Source of the DNA: Verrucomicrobiaceae bacterium
GTDB lineage: Bacteria; Verrucomicrobiota; Verrucomicrobiia; Chthoniobacterales; Chthoniobacteraceae
Reading direction: 5' to 3'
DNA length: 64,000 bases
Assembly (NCBI GenBank): GCA_005791535.1
Contig: SXWH01000161.1
Coordinates: 1 to 64,000 of the forward strand
The notes beneath the pieces were generated by a model that searched no databases, was not told where the DNA came from, and saw only the letters and a program-made list of their open reading frames with translations. Of this stretch, positions 49,741-59,547 are shown in pieces; within the stretch, counting starts at the first letter, position 1; each line of letters opens with the position of its first letter. Position numbers and translations under genes: made by a program.

Positions 49741-51123
49741 TTACTCGGCGTTCTGTTTCCGTTTGCGTTGAGGGCCGCCCGGTTCCTTGCCGTCGCTGTC
49801 GCCACCGCCGTCTCCCCACAGTGGCTTCACATTCGTGGAATTCCACGCATCCCATTTTGCCTGCAGCTCCTTTACTTTGTCGGGCTCGGCGGCTGCGAGG
49901 TCCTTCGTTTCACCGATATCGTTCGCCAGATTGTAGAGCTTCGCCGCGCTCACGGGCTGGTTTCGTTTGCCTGTGCCGGTATCGGCGTTTGTGTCGTAGC
50001 GGACAAGTTTGTAGTCGCCCGAGCGCACCGCCATTTGCGCGCCAAATCGCCAGTAGAGTGCGTCGTGTGGGTTTTCCCTCGCTGCGCCGGTGATGAACGG
50101 CACAAGGTCCACGCCATCGAGTTTCCATTCCGGTTTTGCCTCCACGCCCGCAGCCGCCAGCGCCGTGGCGGAAAGGTCGATTTGATTCACCGGCTGATCG
50201 TAAACGCCCGGCTTCACGCGCGCCGGCCACGACACCAGGAACGGCACCCGCACGCCACCTTCGAGCGTCGTCCGCTTTGAGCCGCGCAGCGGTTCGTTTC
50301 GCGAACCGTTCACCGTCACGCCGGGCATTGTCGGTCCGCCGTTGTCGCTGATGAAAAAGACCAGCGTGTTTTGCTCAAGCCCTGCGTCCGCAAGTTTCCG
50401 GCGCACTTTGCCGATGGCTTCATCCATCGCGAGCATCATCGCTGCGTAGGTGCGGCGCTGTTTGTCGGCGATGCCGGAGAATTTCGCGAGCCGCTCGTCC
50501 GTAGCGTGCATCGGAGTGTGCACGGCATTGAAAGCGAGGTAGAGAAACCACGGCTTCGCTTGATGGCGATCGATAAATGAGACGGCCTCGCGACCAAAAG
50601 CGTCGGTGGTGTAATCGAGTTCCGTCACCGGTGTTGTCCCGCGCAGAATTCCACGCGACTCAAAGTAACTGTGCGCACCGCCGAGGAAGCCGAAGAATTC
50701 ATCAAACCCGCGCTTTTGTGGCTGCATCGCCTCCTGATTGCCCAGGTGCCACTTTCCGACAAGCCCGGTGACGTAACCTGCCGACTTCAGTCGGTCCGCG
50801 ATGGTGGTCTCGCCGACCGGCATCCCCGTCGTGGCCCCGCCGGGGTTGAACTCATGACCGAAGCGGTTTTGATACCGGCCGGTCAGCAACGCGGCCCGTG
50901 TCGGCGAGCAGTAGGGGCCCGTCACATACCCGCTGGAGAAACGGACGCCGGACTTCGCGAGCGCGTCGAGATTCGGCGTGGGGATGTCCTTGCAGCCATG
51001 AAAACCGACATCCGCGTAACCCATGTCGTCGCCGACGATGAGCAGGATATTTGGCTTATCCGCTGCGTGCGAAAGCCCGGTGATTGCGAGAAGAGAGGCT
51101 AGAAGTGCGAAAAGTGGCTTCAT
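49741..51123 (-). CDS. Secreted sulfatase (Cys-type, formylglycine)
   Basis: A 460-residue exported arylsulfatase-family enzyme that removes sulfate from sugars. A signal peptide (to about residue 20, SHAAD) is followed by NILLIVGDDMGYADVGFHG, where Asp32 and Asp33 bind calcium, and GPYCSPTRAALLTGR, which has the C-x-P-x-R maturation motif; Cys72 becomes formylglycine. Later motifs GKWHLGN, PLRGSKRTTLEGGVRVPFL and FISDNGGPTM are all present, so the enzyme looks intact. It needs a formylglycine-generating enzyme, not seen here. The C-terminus is a Pro/Lys/Arg-rich tail (GDGGGDSDGKEPGG). No operon partner; it faces the feo genes. Confidence 0.94.
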   Translation of the reverse strand: MKPLFALLASLLAITGLSHAADKPNILLIVGDDMGYADVGFHGCKDIPTPNLDALAKSGVRFSSGYVTGPYCSPTRAALLTGRYQNRFGHEFNPGGATTGMPVGETTIADRLKSAGYVTGLVGKWHLGNQEAMQPQKRGFDEFFGFLGGAHSYFESRGILRGTTPVTELDYTTDAFGREAVSFIDRHQAKPWFLYLAFNAVHTPMHATDERLAKFSGIADKQRRTYAAMMLAMDEAIGKVRRKLADAGLEQNTLVFFISDNGGPTMPGVTVNGSRNEPLRGSKRTTLEGGVRVPFLVSWPARVKPGVYDQPVNQIDLSATALAAAGVEAKPEWKLDGVDLVPFITGAARENPHDALYWRFGAQMAVRSGDYKLVRYDTNADTGTGKRNQPVSAAKLYNLANDIGETKDLAAAEPDKVKELQAKWDAWNSTNVKPLWGDGGGDSDGKEPGGPQRKRKQNAE

Positions 51124-51356
51124 TGAGTTGGCGATTGAATGCAACGCTTTGACACGCCGCGAATGGGAAACAGCAGCGCAGCGCCCGATTGCCTCCAGAA
51201 TTTCATCAACGACGAAGCGAATAACCGCACGGTTGAATGTTAATCGGCTTGAATCTAAAACCGATGCGCCCACTCTCAGCACGATTCCAGAGTAATCGTA
51301 GATTTATTCGAACGCTCGGAATGCGGCCCCTAAACTCAATCAGCCCAACAACCATG

Positions 51357-51397
51357 ACACCAACGCCGACACCAACGCCGACACCAACGCCGACACC
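51357..51397. repeat. 12-bp tandem repeat ACACCAACGCCG, three copies plus a partial
   Basis: Exact copies at 51357-51368, 51369-51380 and 51381-51392, followed by ACACC. It lies just upstream of the glycosyltransferase start. In one plus frame it reads Thr-Pro repeats; in the frame of the downstream gene it reads Asp-Thr-Asn-Ala. Such repeats can vary in number by slippage. Confidence 0.85.
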
Positions 51398-51418
51398 CTC
51401 AATTCCGCCTACGTATAC

Positions 51419-52612
51419 TTGACGGAAAACAGTCGAATTTTTGTTTCGATCGCGGCTTACCGCGATAGCGAGCTGCCGCAGACCATTCGCGACCTTGTTT
51501 CCCACGCGACGAAGCCGGAGAACCTCGTTGTCGCGATTTTCGAGCAAAGCGAATCGCGGCTCCCGAGCAGCACGTTTCCCGAAGGCATCACTTTCATTCA
51601 CGATTTCGCCCCAGCATCGGAGAGCCGAGGCGTCGGCTGGGCCCGGGCCCGACTTCAACAGCATTTCGACGGGGAGGAATTTTATCTCCAACTCGACGGC
51701 CATCACCGCTTCGCGCCGGGATGGGACGCGAAGCTAATGGCAGAGTTTCGCCGCTGCGAATCGGAGCGTCCCATTTTCAGCGGCTATCTTCCCCCAATTC
51801 CCGAAGGATGTGAATTCGATCCGCGCGGGGGCACGCTCCGCGCTTCCCATTTCGATCCCGAGGGTGTCCTCCACCTTCGCTTCCATCCGATCGCCGGCGG
51901 GATCGAAGGGCCACCAGTTCGCGGCAGCTACCTTTCCGGGCACTTCATCTTCGCGCCCGGGGAACTCGTCCGCGATGTCCCGTACGACCCTGATTTTTAT
52001 TTCTTCGGCGAGGAGGTGAGTCTGAGCGCACGGGCCTTCACGCACGGCTACGATGTTTTTCATCCGCGGCGTTCAGTCGTCTGGCACCGCTACGGGCGCG
52101 GGGGTGCTCGCAGGCACTGGGATGATCATTCATCCACCTGGCGTGAGCTTCAGAGTAAAAGCGTGGAAAAATGGCGGCGGCTCTTTGGCCACGAGCCGCT
52201 CATCGGCGGAGCCGACGGTTTCGGGACGCGGCGTTCGCTTGCGGAATTTGAGCGATGGACTGGCGTCGATTTCCGATGGCAGGTCATCCACCCGTCAGCG
52301 CTCACCGGTGAACCGCCACCCAGCAAGGCGACCGAAGGCTGGGTGCTCGCGGAAGGTCTCGTGAACCAGCGCTCGGTGACGGTCGCGCTTCCATCGCTCG
52401 CCGATGAACCGCACGAGTCCGTCTATATCGCAATTCGTGATGCGACGCCGAGGGATGTCTTCGTTCTCCGGCAAAGTGCGGCCGAGTACGCCCGGCTGCG
52501 GGAGCAAGGCCTGACCGCGACCATCCGCTTTCGCGAGGGGCCGCTCTCGGTCGTCGTGCTCCCGTTTTTCAACGGCGCCTGGTGTGCGAGTCGCGAATGG
52601 ATGCTCGCCTAG
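51419..52612 (+). CDS. GlcNAc-type glycosyltransferase (PF11397-like)
   Basis: A 397-residue cytosolic glycosyltransferase. The N-terminus RIFVSIAAYRDSELPQTIRD is the start of the GT-A family with UDP-GlcNAc:polypeptide transferase homology. FYLQLDGHHRFAPGWD has the DxD-like metal site, then ESERPIFSGYLPP and FYFFGEEVSLSARAFTHGYDVFHP follow. The family is related to the Dictyostelium Skp1 GlcNAc transferase. The frame is open upstream, but with no ATG or GTG; the only ordinary start is TTG at 51419, overlapping a TGA in another frame (TTGA). It is flanked by the 12-bp repeat. The product may modify a cell-surface or cytosolic protein. Confidence 0.8.
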   Translation: MTENSRIFVSIAAYRDSELPQTIRDLVSHATKPENLVVAIFEQSESRLPSSTFPEGITFIHDFAPASESRGVGWARARLQQHFDGEEFYLQLDGHHRFAPGWDAKLMAEFRRCESERPIFSGYLPPIPEGCEFDPRGGTLRASHFDPEGVLHLRFHPIAGGIEGPPVRGSYLSGHFIFAPGELVRDVPYDPDFYFFGEEVSLSARAFTHGYDVFHPRRSVVWHRYGRGGARRHWDDHSSTWRELQSKSVEKWRRLFGHEPLIGGADGFGTRRSLAEFERWTGVDFRWQVIHPSALTGEPPPSKATEGWVLAEGLVNQRSVTVALPSLADEPHESVYIAIRDATPRDVFVLRQSAAEYARLREQGLTATIRFREGPLSVVVLPFFNGAWCASREWMLA

Positions 52613-52657
52613 GAATAAGGTCGCCAGCCTGAAGCGAACCGGCTTAAATCGTTGCCC

Positions 52658-53230
52658 GTGCAGGATATCACGCTGTTACTCGAAGCAATAAGGACCGGTG
52701 ACCCTGGAGCGGGGGAGAATCTTCTCCCGCTCGTCTACAACGAATTGCGCAGACTGGCCACCCATAAACTCGCGAAGGACAAGAACGCGCACACTATTCA
52801 GGCGACGATGCTTGTTCACGATGCATGGCTGCGCCTTAGCGCTGACGCCGGTGTGGCTTTTGAAAGCCGAGCGCACTTCTTCGGTGCCGCAGCCGAAGCC
52901 ATGCGGCGAATTCTAGTCGAAAGCGCGGAACGGCGAAATGCGGCGAAACGCGGTGGAGGCGTGGAGCATGTCGACATCGCCGGACTGGAAATCGAGGCAC
53001 CGTGTGGGACGGACGATGAGCTCCTCGCTGTAAACGAATCGCTTGAGCGCTTCGCCGCGGTGGACGCGCAGAAGGCTGAACTTGTAAAACTGCGCTATTT
53101 TGCCGGCATTACCATCGAGGAAGCGGCGGCGCTTTTGGGGATCGCCGTTCCGACCGCAAACCGGCACTGGGCCTACGCGCGCGCCTGGCTTCACCAGGAC
53201 ATTTCCGAGCGCCGATCAAAAGAATTTTAA
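52658..53230 (+). CDS. ECF-type sigma factor (acidobacterial/planctomycetal group)
   Basis: A 190-residue sigma-70-family regulator of the ECF group common in Planctomycetes, Acidobacteria and Verrucomicrobia (Sig-70_X6 type). Sigma-2 contains NELRRLATHKLAKDK and LVHDAWLRLSADAG; sigma-4 contains LVKLRYFAGITIEEAAALLGI and PTANRHWAYARAWL, the helix-turn-helix for the -35 box. The start is GTG 52658 or TTG 52652. It lies 47 bases before the Ser/Thr kinase gene; such sigma factors are usually paired with kinases of this type and may be switched by their phosphorylation. Confidence 0.9.
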   Translation: MQDITLLLEAIRTGDPGAGENLLPLVYNELRRLATHKLAKDKNAHTIQATMLVHDAWLRLSADAGVAFESRAHFFGAAAEAMRRILVESAERRNAAKRGGGVEHVDIAGLEIEAPCGTDDELLAVNESLERFAAVDAQKAELVKLRYFAGITIEEAAALLGIAVPTANRHWAYARAWLHQDISERRSKEF

Positions 53231-53277
53231 AAAATCTTCACTTTTGGTGATACGTTTTGCCCAAATTTTCCGCATGT

Positions 53278-56200
53278 ATGGGTATGAGCAACGTTGCTCC
53301 AATGCCCGATAACTTTAAGCTGACTGAGGAGGAGGTCTTCCAATGCGCGGCTGCGCTACCGGCGTTTGAACGCGCGCAGTATTTGGAATCTGCCTGCGGC
53401 GGCGATTTGGCATTGCGGCGCCGGGTCGAGCGGCTTTTGAAATCCCATGAATCGACCGGATTCATGGATGTACCGGTTTCGCCGGAGATTCTGGCTGAAA
53501 TCGAGCGGCTGAAGCCCGAGGATGCCGGTGACTTTATCGGGCCCTACAAGCTTCTGCAGGAGATCGGACACGGCGGTTTTGGCACGGTGTGGATGGTCGA
53601 GCAGCATCGCCCCGTCCGCCGCAGGGCTGCGCTGAAGGTGGTGAAACTCGGGATGGACACCAAGGAGGTAATCGCGCGATTTGATCAGGAGCGGCAGGCG
53701 CTTGCGCTGATGGATCACCCGAACATCGCGCGGGTATTCGATGCGGGAATGACGCCCTCGGGACGCCCGTACTTCGTGATGGAGTTGGTGCGCGGAACGA
53801 AACTCACGGAGTTTTGTGATACGCACAAACTCTCGATGGAGGAACGGCTCCGTCTCTTTGTCCGCATCTGCCACGCGGTCCATCACGCGCATCAAAAGGG
53901 CATCATCCATCGCGACCTGAAGCCCTCGAATATTCTGGTGGGAACAGTCGACGGTGTGGCGGAGCCGAAGATTATCGATTTCGGAGTGGCGAAGGCGACG
54001 CAAACGAGACTCACGGATCATTCCCTGTTTACCGAGTTCGGCCAGATTATCGGAACACCCGTTTACATGTCACCGGAGCAGGCCGAAACGACTACGCTCG
54101 ATATCGACACGCGAAGCGATGTCTACAGCCTCGGAATTGTGCTGTATGAGTTGCTGACGGGGAGTACGCCGTTCAACCGGGACGCAATTGAAAGCGGCAA
54201 CATCGAAGCGATTCGGAACATCATCAAAAACACCGAACCGAAACGTCCATCCACAGCACTCGGAACGCTCTGCAATGTCGAGCTGGCTACTGTGGCGAAG
54301 CACCGCCATACCGAGCCTCCCCGTTTGATTGGTGCGTTGAAGCGCGACCTCGATTGGATCGTGATGCGAGCCATCGAGAAAGAACGCAACCGTCGTTACG
54401 ACTCTGTGTCGGCACTGGCGGAGGATATTGAGCGCCACCTCCGCGCCGAGCCGGTTGTCGCGAGACCTCCCACGGTCGGGTACCGTACTCGCAGGCTCAT
54501 CATGCGGAACAAGGCCGCATTCCTCACCACCACAGCCATTGCTGCGACGCTGGTATGCGCGACGTTTATCAGCGTGAGTCAGGCGATTCGTGCACGGGAG
54601 GCCCTGGGCGAACTCCGCGCAACTGCGCCTGCTTTTGCTGCTCAAGCCCGCGAACTGGCCGTCGCCGAATCATTCGACGCGTCGCTCGAAAAGCTCGGCT
54701 ACGCGATTAAACTTCAGCCGGACTCTGCGGAGTACCGGCTATCCCGCGCCGACATCCTTCAGGCACTGGGCCGTCTGGAGGATGCGGCGCTGGACTACCG
54801 CGGAGTGCTCGCCTTTTCACCGGGACATCCCCGCGCAACGGCAAATCTCGCGCTTTGCAACAAACTGCTCGCGAGTCCCCGCCAGCCGGACGGCAGCATC
54901 GGCCGCGAAGCCCTCGCGACCCTGCGCATCGCAATGTCCGCCGAATCCCGTCCGCCAGGCGAGATCATGCTCGTGGCACGCAAAATCGGGCAGGAGAACG
55001 AAATCGCCCTCGAATACTGGCGCGCCCGGCTCCGCGGCCTGACGAATCATTCCGACAAGCCTGTTGCGGATCGCCTCGGCGTACGAAAGGATGGGCTGCT
55101 GGATCTCGATTTGAAAGGAACCGGCATCTCGGACCTCAGTCCTCTTTCCGGCGCGCCCGTCGGCAGCCTCAATCTCGGCGATTGCCGCGACGTCCGCAGC
55201 ATCGAGCCACTCCGCGGAATGCCTCTGCAATGGCTCAGCCTTTCGCGCACATCGGTCGAAGACCTCTCACCCCTGGCGGGCTCCTCCACGCTCACAGAAC
55301 TTAATCTTTCACATACCCCGGCGTCCGACCTAGGTCCGCTCGCAAACCTCAAGCTCAGTATGTTGCAGCTTGGTTACAGCGAGGCTCGCGATCTCACGCC
55401 GCTGAGCAAACTCCCGATCAAGTATCTTGATCTGGAGAATGCTCGCGGCGTGGGGTCACTTGCCGCGCTCGCGGACATGCCGCTCGAGTGGCTGAGTTGT
55501 GCCTACATTAACGTCACCGATTTCTCGCCGCTCGCCGGCCTCCCCCTCAAGAAGCTCTGGTTGCAGGGCTGCACAGTCGGCGATCTCAAGTTTTTGCGAA
55601 CGCTTCCCCTTGACACCCTCATTCTCACCAAGGCGAAGGACGCAGTGAATTTTGCCGCTCTGACGGAACTGAAATCGCTCAACACGCTCGCGCTCCCGTC
55701 AGACATCGAAAAACTCAGCGACGCGGATCTCGACGCAATCGAAAGTCTGCGCAGCAATCCCGTGATCGAGCGTCTCACCAGCCGCCTTCCGGAAGGCTCC
55801 GTGCCTGCCGCGGCACAGACTGCAGAATCATTTTGGGCGGAGTGGGATCGCGACGTTTCCTGGCAGCGCGGTCTGCGAAAAGTGGGCATCACTCCCCGCA
55901 TCACACGACAGCCGGATGGCTCCTGGCACGTAACCGCATGGAGCAGCCCCGAAATTCACGACCTCGCCATCTTCAAAGGTGCAAATATCAGCGCACTGGA
56001 CGTCAGCCTTTGCTGCAATGTGCGCGACATAAGCCCGCTGGTGGGCGTCCCGCTGAAGATCCTGAAATTTGCCCATACGAAAGTGGAGGACCTGACGCCG
56101 GTGCGGCAAATGAAGCTGGACGAGATTTGGTTCGCGGAAACTCCCGTCAAGGATCTTTCTCCGCTCGCCGGACTTCCTCTACGCCGCGTGTATTTCGACA

Positions 56201-56727
56201 AGTGCGCGAACCCGATGGATATCGCGCCATTGGCGTCCATCGCCACGCTCGAGGAGGTCATCCTGCCCGACCGCCCCCTCTCCGTGGAAAGCCTCCGCAA
56301 TCACGAGCGCCTGCGCTACCTTGCATTTAACTTCAGCAGCAAGACATTCCGCCCCTCGCGGACCGCAGCCGAGTTCTGGAAGGAGTGGGATGGTTTCACC
56401 TGGCTGCCCGCGCTCGCGGGAACCGATTTCTCGATCTCACAGCGCGCCGACGGAATTACCACGCTCATTATCCGCGATCCGGCATTTGATAATCTGGCGT
56501 TGATTTCCAAATCAACCCTCACCGGTCTGGATATCGGAAAGACAGCGGTGACGGACCTCGCACCGCTGGCGGGAATGCCAAGCCTCCGGCATCTGACGTT
56601 CCCCGAGGGCGCGCTAAATGCCGGCGCGCTCCGCAATCTTCCGCAGCTTGAACGAATTTCCACAACCCGCGCCAAAACGGGCGAACCGGCGCAGACCGCT
56701 GTCGAGTTCTGGAGCGGCAGAAACTAA
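53278..56727 (+). CDS. Membrane Ser/Thr protein kinase with TPR and leucine-rich repeats
   Basis: A kinase of about 1149 residues. The kinase domain has P-loop [10 protein letters not shown] (about 96-105), Lys120 in AALKVVK, catalytic loop [10 protein letters not shown] (Asp213), DFG at 234-236 and APE-like MSPEQ. A membrane helix lies at about 413-435, followed outside by a TPR-like region and then leucine-rich repeats of the type [16 protein letters not shown] (about 600-1130). A further short repeat, T-A-x-E/S-F-W-x-E-W-D, occurs at 848-857 and 1029-1038, with a truncated third copy ([10 protein letters not shown]) forming the very C-terminus (1140-1149). The start is ATG 53278 or 53284. 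It is the natural partner of the sigma factor just upstream. The LRR part probably senses an outside ligand. Confidence 0.92.
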   Translation: MGMSNVAPMPDNFKLTEEEVFQCAAALPAFERAQYLESACGGDLALRRRVERLLKSHESTGFMDVPVSPEILAEIERLKPEDAGDFIGPYKLLQEIGHGGFGTVWMVEQHRPVRRRAALKVVKLGMDTKEVIARFDQERQALALMDHPNIARVFDAGMTPSGRPYFVMELVRGTKLTEFCDTHKLSMEERLRLFVRICHAVHHAHQKGIIHRDLKPSNILVGTVDGVAEPKIIDFGVAKATQTRLTDHSLFTEFGQIIGTPVYMSPEQAETTTLDIDTRSDVYSLGIVLYELLTGSTPFNRDAIESGNIEAIRNIIKNTEPKRPSTALGTLCNVELATVAKHRHTEPPRLIGALKRDLDWIVMRAIEKERNRRYDSVSALAEDIERHLRAEPVVARPPTVGYRTRRLIMRNKAAFLTTTAIAATLVCATFISVSQAIRAREALGELRATAPAFAAQARELAVAESFDASLEKLGYAIKLQPDSAEYRLSRADILQALGRLEDAALDYRGVLAFSPGHPRATANLALCNKLLASPRQPDGSIGREALATLRIAMSAESRPPGEIMLVARKIGQENEIALEYWRARLRGLTNHSDKPVADRLGVRKDGLLDLDLKGTGISDLSPLSGAPVGSLNLGDCRDVRSIEPLRGMPLQWLSLSRTSVEDLSPLAGSSTLTELNLSHTPASDLGPLANLKLSMLQLGYSEARDLTPLSKLPIKYLDLENARGVGSLAALADMPLEWLSCAYINVTDFSPLAGLPLKKLWLQGCTVGDLKFLRTLPLDTLILTKAKDAVNFAALTELKSLNTLALPSDIEKLSDADLDAIESLRSNPVIERLTSRLPEGSVPAAAQTAESFWAEWDRDVSWQRGLRKVGITPRITRQPDGSWHVTAWSSPEIHDLAIFKGANISALDVSLCCNVRDISPLVGVPLKILKFAHTKVEDLTPVRQMKLDEIWFAETPVKDLSPLAGLPLRRVYFDKCANPMDIAPLASIATLEEVILPDRPLSVESLRNHERLRYLAFNFSSKTFRPSRTAAEFWKEWDGFTWLPALAGTDFSISQRADGITTLIIRDPAFDNLALISKSTLTGLDIGKTAVTDLAPLAGMPSLRHLTFPEGALNAGALRNLPQLERISTTRAKTGEPAQTAVEFWSGRN

Positions 56728-57998
56728 CCCCCCGCTCGCGAAACTGCTCGTCGCAGAACGTCCACACCTTCCCGGTGGCGGCGCTCGACAAAGGCGCGCC
56801 CCTTCGCCGCCTTTTCCTTCGCAGCCGCCGGGTTCCGCGCCATCGCGAGCACTGCGGCGGGCATGGCTTCGAGGTCCGCGTCGCGGTCGAAATCAAACAG
56901 CCATTCGCCAAGCCCGATATCGCGCCACATGATGCCCTTGCTCGTCTGCTCGGCCCAGCGGCAGACGATGGCCGGGATGCCGTTGCCAATGCACATGATG
57001 GGCGAATGCATCTCGTGCCCGAACAGACCCGCGCTGCGGCGATAGGTGCTGATCGCCTCGGCAGTGAGCCAGTAATTCTCGCGCCACACACACCGCGCGC
57101 GGATGTCGGCGGGCAGTTTATCGAGGATCATTTCCTTGTTCACAGCCATCTGGGTCTCGTCCTCGGGGCAGAGGAGAATTTTGAGGTCCGTCTGCTGCAC
57201 GACCGCCGTGATCGCGTCGCGGAGCGGCTTGCAATCATGCTCTTTCATGGCCTCGTTGCGCGCGTGCTTCGTCTCGTCGCGCGCCGCCTTCTTCGCGGGA
57301 ATCAGCCAGTAAGGCGTGTAGCGAAGCCGCGGGATGCAGCAGAGAAACTTCCCGTCCTCCAGGCCGTTGGCTTTTAAAAACGCGTCGGCCTTTGCGTCAT
57401 CGCGCAGGTCCGTTGCAAACGCGCCGTCCGGCCCGAAGTCCATGACAGGGCTCGTGCAGCCTTTCGCTTTCGCGAGTTCGAGCGAAACGGAATCGCGGAA
57501 GAATACGAAGCTCGCACCGCTGAGGACGGCAATCGTCTGCGCCACTGCGCTGTCCGGAGCCGGCTTCGTCGCCGTGGAACCGGTCATCGAAAAGGTAATT
57601 CCGAAAACGCCATACGGCTTCGAAGTCTCGCGGCTCCAGCGCACGACGTCCTTCTCCGCAACGAGCGAAGGTCCCGAGCCGTGCAGGAGGAAATCGCACT
57701 CGTCAAACGCCGCCTTCAAAGCCGCGGGATCCTGGACGATGGTGAGCTTCGGAAACCGTGCGCGAAGCATGGCATCGACGCCATTCCCGACACTGCCCGG
57801 CCAGAGCCGCACCTCGGCTTCGGGGAAGTGCTTTTCCAAAATCGCAAGCACGCCCGGCGTATGCGCGATGTCGCCGATGTTCACCGTCTGCCACGACGAC
57901 CTCAGCAGGATGCGGGGCGCGCGCTTTTCCGCCGCGGGGACGGATGCTGCGATGGATGCGAGAAACGCGGCGTGGATGAATTGACGGCGGCTGTGCAT
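56724..57998 (-). CDS. Exported polysaccharide pyruvyl transferase-family protein
   Basis: A 424-residue protein with a Tat-like signal ([21 protein letters not shown]). The rest follows the polysaccharide pyruvyl transferase fold: [54 protein letters not shown] and [22 protein letters not shown]. Pyruvyl transferases normally act in the cytosol, so the export signal is unusual and suggests a periplasmic variant or another sugar-binding use. It overlaps the kinase gene tail to tail by 4 bases and follows the M56 gene by 60 bases on the same strand. Confidence 0.82.
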   Translation of the reverse strand: MHSRRQFIHAAFLASIAASVPAAEKRAPRILLRSSWQTVNIGDIAHTPGVLAILEKHFPEAEVRLWPGSVGNGVDAMLRARFPKLTIVQDPAALKAAFDECDFLLHGSGPSLVAEKDVVRWSRETSKPYGVFGITFSMTGSTATKPAPDSAVAQTIAVLSGASFVFFRDSVSLELAKAKGCTSPVMDFGPDGAFATDLRDDAKADAFLKANGLEDGKFLCCIPRLRYTPYWLIPAKKAARDETKHARNEAMKEHDCKPLRDAITAVVQQTDLKILLCPEDETQMAVNKEMILDKLPADIRARCVWRENYWLTAEAISTYRRSAGLFGHEMHSPIMCIGNGIPAIVCRWAEQTSKGIMWRDIGLGEWLFDFDRDADLEAMPAAVLAMARNPAAAKEKAAKGRAFVERRHREGVDVLRRAVSRAGG

Positions 57999-58058
57999 GA
58001 CGGTGGTGCCTCACTCACAAACACAAGCCGGCAAGCCCGCGCAAGCCGGGACCCGCGG

Positions 58059-59069
58059 TTACGGGGCTTCGCCCGGGAACGGATTCGCGCCGAGGCGGAG
58101 CTTGATCTCCTCAACCGGGTATCCGGCTGGAGATGCAATCGCGGCGGGGCGGCACGCGGAGCAGAATACGAGAAGCGCAACCGCTCCGGCTGCGACAACC
58201 GCGTCGAGCGCACCAGCCATGCGGCTCGTCCTGCGTGCCGGCGCAAGGATGCGGCGGACGCGTTGCTCGAGCTTGCCCTGCTGGCGCTGTGCCATCGCGA
58301 GATATGCGGCGGCTGCCGAGGGCCGGCGCGTCGCGGACTTCGCCATTTCCCAAAGGACCGTTGCGTAGTCGGCCGGCGCGACACCGTGTTCCACGACGAG
58401 TTCATCCACAGCATACTCGCGTTCCAAAGAGAGCTGGTGCTGCAGCGCCCAGACGAACGGATTGAACCAATGCAACGCACAGGCAAAGCGGCCCAGCGCA
58501 TGAATCCAGAGGTCTCCGCGGCGGAAGTGTCCGAGTTCATGGAGAAGCACGAGCCGACGTTGCTCGACAGTCCAGTGCAGTGCTTCGTCGGGCAGCAGGA
58601 TGGTGCGGCGGAAAAGACCTGTCGCACTCGGAATGAAGCCCGGGCCCGCGAGCCGCAGATGCACGCGACCGCGAATCCCCAGCATTTCCTGAGCGGCGGC
58701 GAGGCACTCGGACCATTCTCCGCCCGGCACCGCGCAAGTTTCACCGAGCAGGGAGCGGATTGCAAAAACACCAGACAGCAGACGCGCGAGACAGGTGATT
58801 GCGCCGGCGATCCAGACCAGCGCCAGCCATTGCCAGTCATCGGAAGGCGCAGCAGCGGCAAGCCCCGCAACAGCAGCGGGGGCATCGATTTTCACCGGCG
58901 CGAATTTCCACAGCGGGAGCACCAGAAGCATCACGAATGCAACCGCAGGCACCGAACGCCGGAGCCTGCTGCGCCACGCCGCCGGGCATAAAAATACGCA
59001 CGCCGCGGCAAGGCCGCCGATTGCGAGGGAACGAATGATCCAGTCCGAGGTGAACGTGATGAGGCTCAT
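58059..59069 (-). CDS. M56-family membrane metallopeptidase (BlaR1/MecR1-like, no sensor domain)
   Basis: A 336-residue membrane protease. Membrane helices lie near 11-31, 40-57 and 80-105. The zinc motif LLHELGHFRRGD (HELGH at 177-181) and EREYAVDELV (third ligand about Glu218) are intact, and a helix follows at about 288-306. The penicillin-binding sensor domain of BlaR1 is absent: the protein ends about 35 residues after the last helix. The start overlaps the stop of the BlaI-like gene (ATGA 59066-59069), so both are made together. Such pairs control genes other than beta-lactamase in many bacteria; in this window no beta-lactamase is seen. Confidence 0.9.
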   Translation of the reverse strand: MSLITFTSDWIIRSLAIGGLAAACVFLCPAAWRSRLRRSVPAVAFVMLLVLPLWKFAPVKIDAPAAVAGLAAAAPSDDWQWLALVWIAGAITCLARLLSGVFAIRSLLGETCAVPGGEWSECLAAAQEMLGIRGRVHLRLAGPGFIPSATGLFRRTILLPDEALHWTVEQRRLVLLHELGHFRRGDLWIHALGRFACALHWFNPFVWALQHQLSLEREYAVDELVVEHGVAPADYATVLWEMAKSATRRPSAAAAYLAMAQRQQGKLEQRVRRILAPARRTSRMAGALDAVVAAGAVALLVFCSACRPAAIASPAGYPVEEIKLRLGANPFPGEAP

Positions 59070-59443
59070 TGTTTTTTTCTTTCGTCGATCATCGCCTTGA
59101 TGCGGGCGAGTTCCACGTCATCGACGTCCTTCGGGTCGAGCAGCGTGGCGACAAGTTCCGCGGGGCTGTTGTTGAAAAAAGTGGAGAGGATTCGCTTAAG
59201 CGCGTTCTTGCTGGCTCGTTCGGGCGACGCGGTGGGCAGGTAAAAATACCGCTTTCCTTCGCGCTCGTGGCGGAGGTGACCTTTCGTGACCAGCACCGCG
59301 AGCAAAGCGCGAACGGCGGAGTAACTCGGCGCATCGGATAGTTGCTCGTGCACTTCATTCGCCGACGCGCGACCAGCCCGCCAGATGATGTCCATAATCT
59401 GGCGCTCGCGTCTTGAAAGTGGATCGTTCTGTTCAGCAGGCAC
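59066..59443 (-). CDS. blaI: BlaI/MecI-family transcriptional repressor
   Basis: A 125-residue winged-helix repressor: PLSRRERQIMDIIWRAG (recognition start), ANEVHEQLSD, YSAVRALLAVLVTKGHL and the wing HEREGKRYFYLP, then a dimerisation helix with SKNALKRILSTFFNNSPAELV. It is cleaved by the M56 protease in known systems. GTG start at 59443. Possible targets are its own operon and the lipoprotein gene divergent from it at 59548. Confidence 0.93.
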   Translation of the reverse strand: MPAEQNDPLSRRERQIMDIIWRAGRASANEVHEQLSDAPSYSAVRALLAVLVTKGHLRHEREGKRYFYLPTASPERASKNALKRILSTFFNNSPAELVATLLDPKDVDDVELARIKAMIDERKKQ

Positions 59444-59547
59444 GATGGGTATTGTGCCTCGAAAAAACGGCGCGTCAAAAAGAAAGTGCAGGTTTTTTAG
59501 CAGAAAGTCCTTGCCGGCTGTTCGGGAATCTGCTGTATTTTTAGCAC

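Noticed and set aside
51237-51422. 61-residue Thr-Pro peptide before the glycosyltransferase
   Set aside because: It has no ribosome-binding site and its composition comes from the 12-bp repeat; kept only as a finding about the leader region.
59531-59546. TGCT-N8-AGCA dyad as a BlaI operator
   Set aside because: Four-base arms are too short and the sequence does not match the known BlaI site; reported here only as a weak hint.
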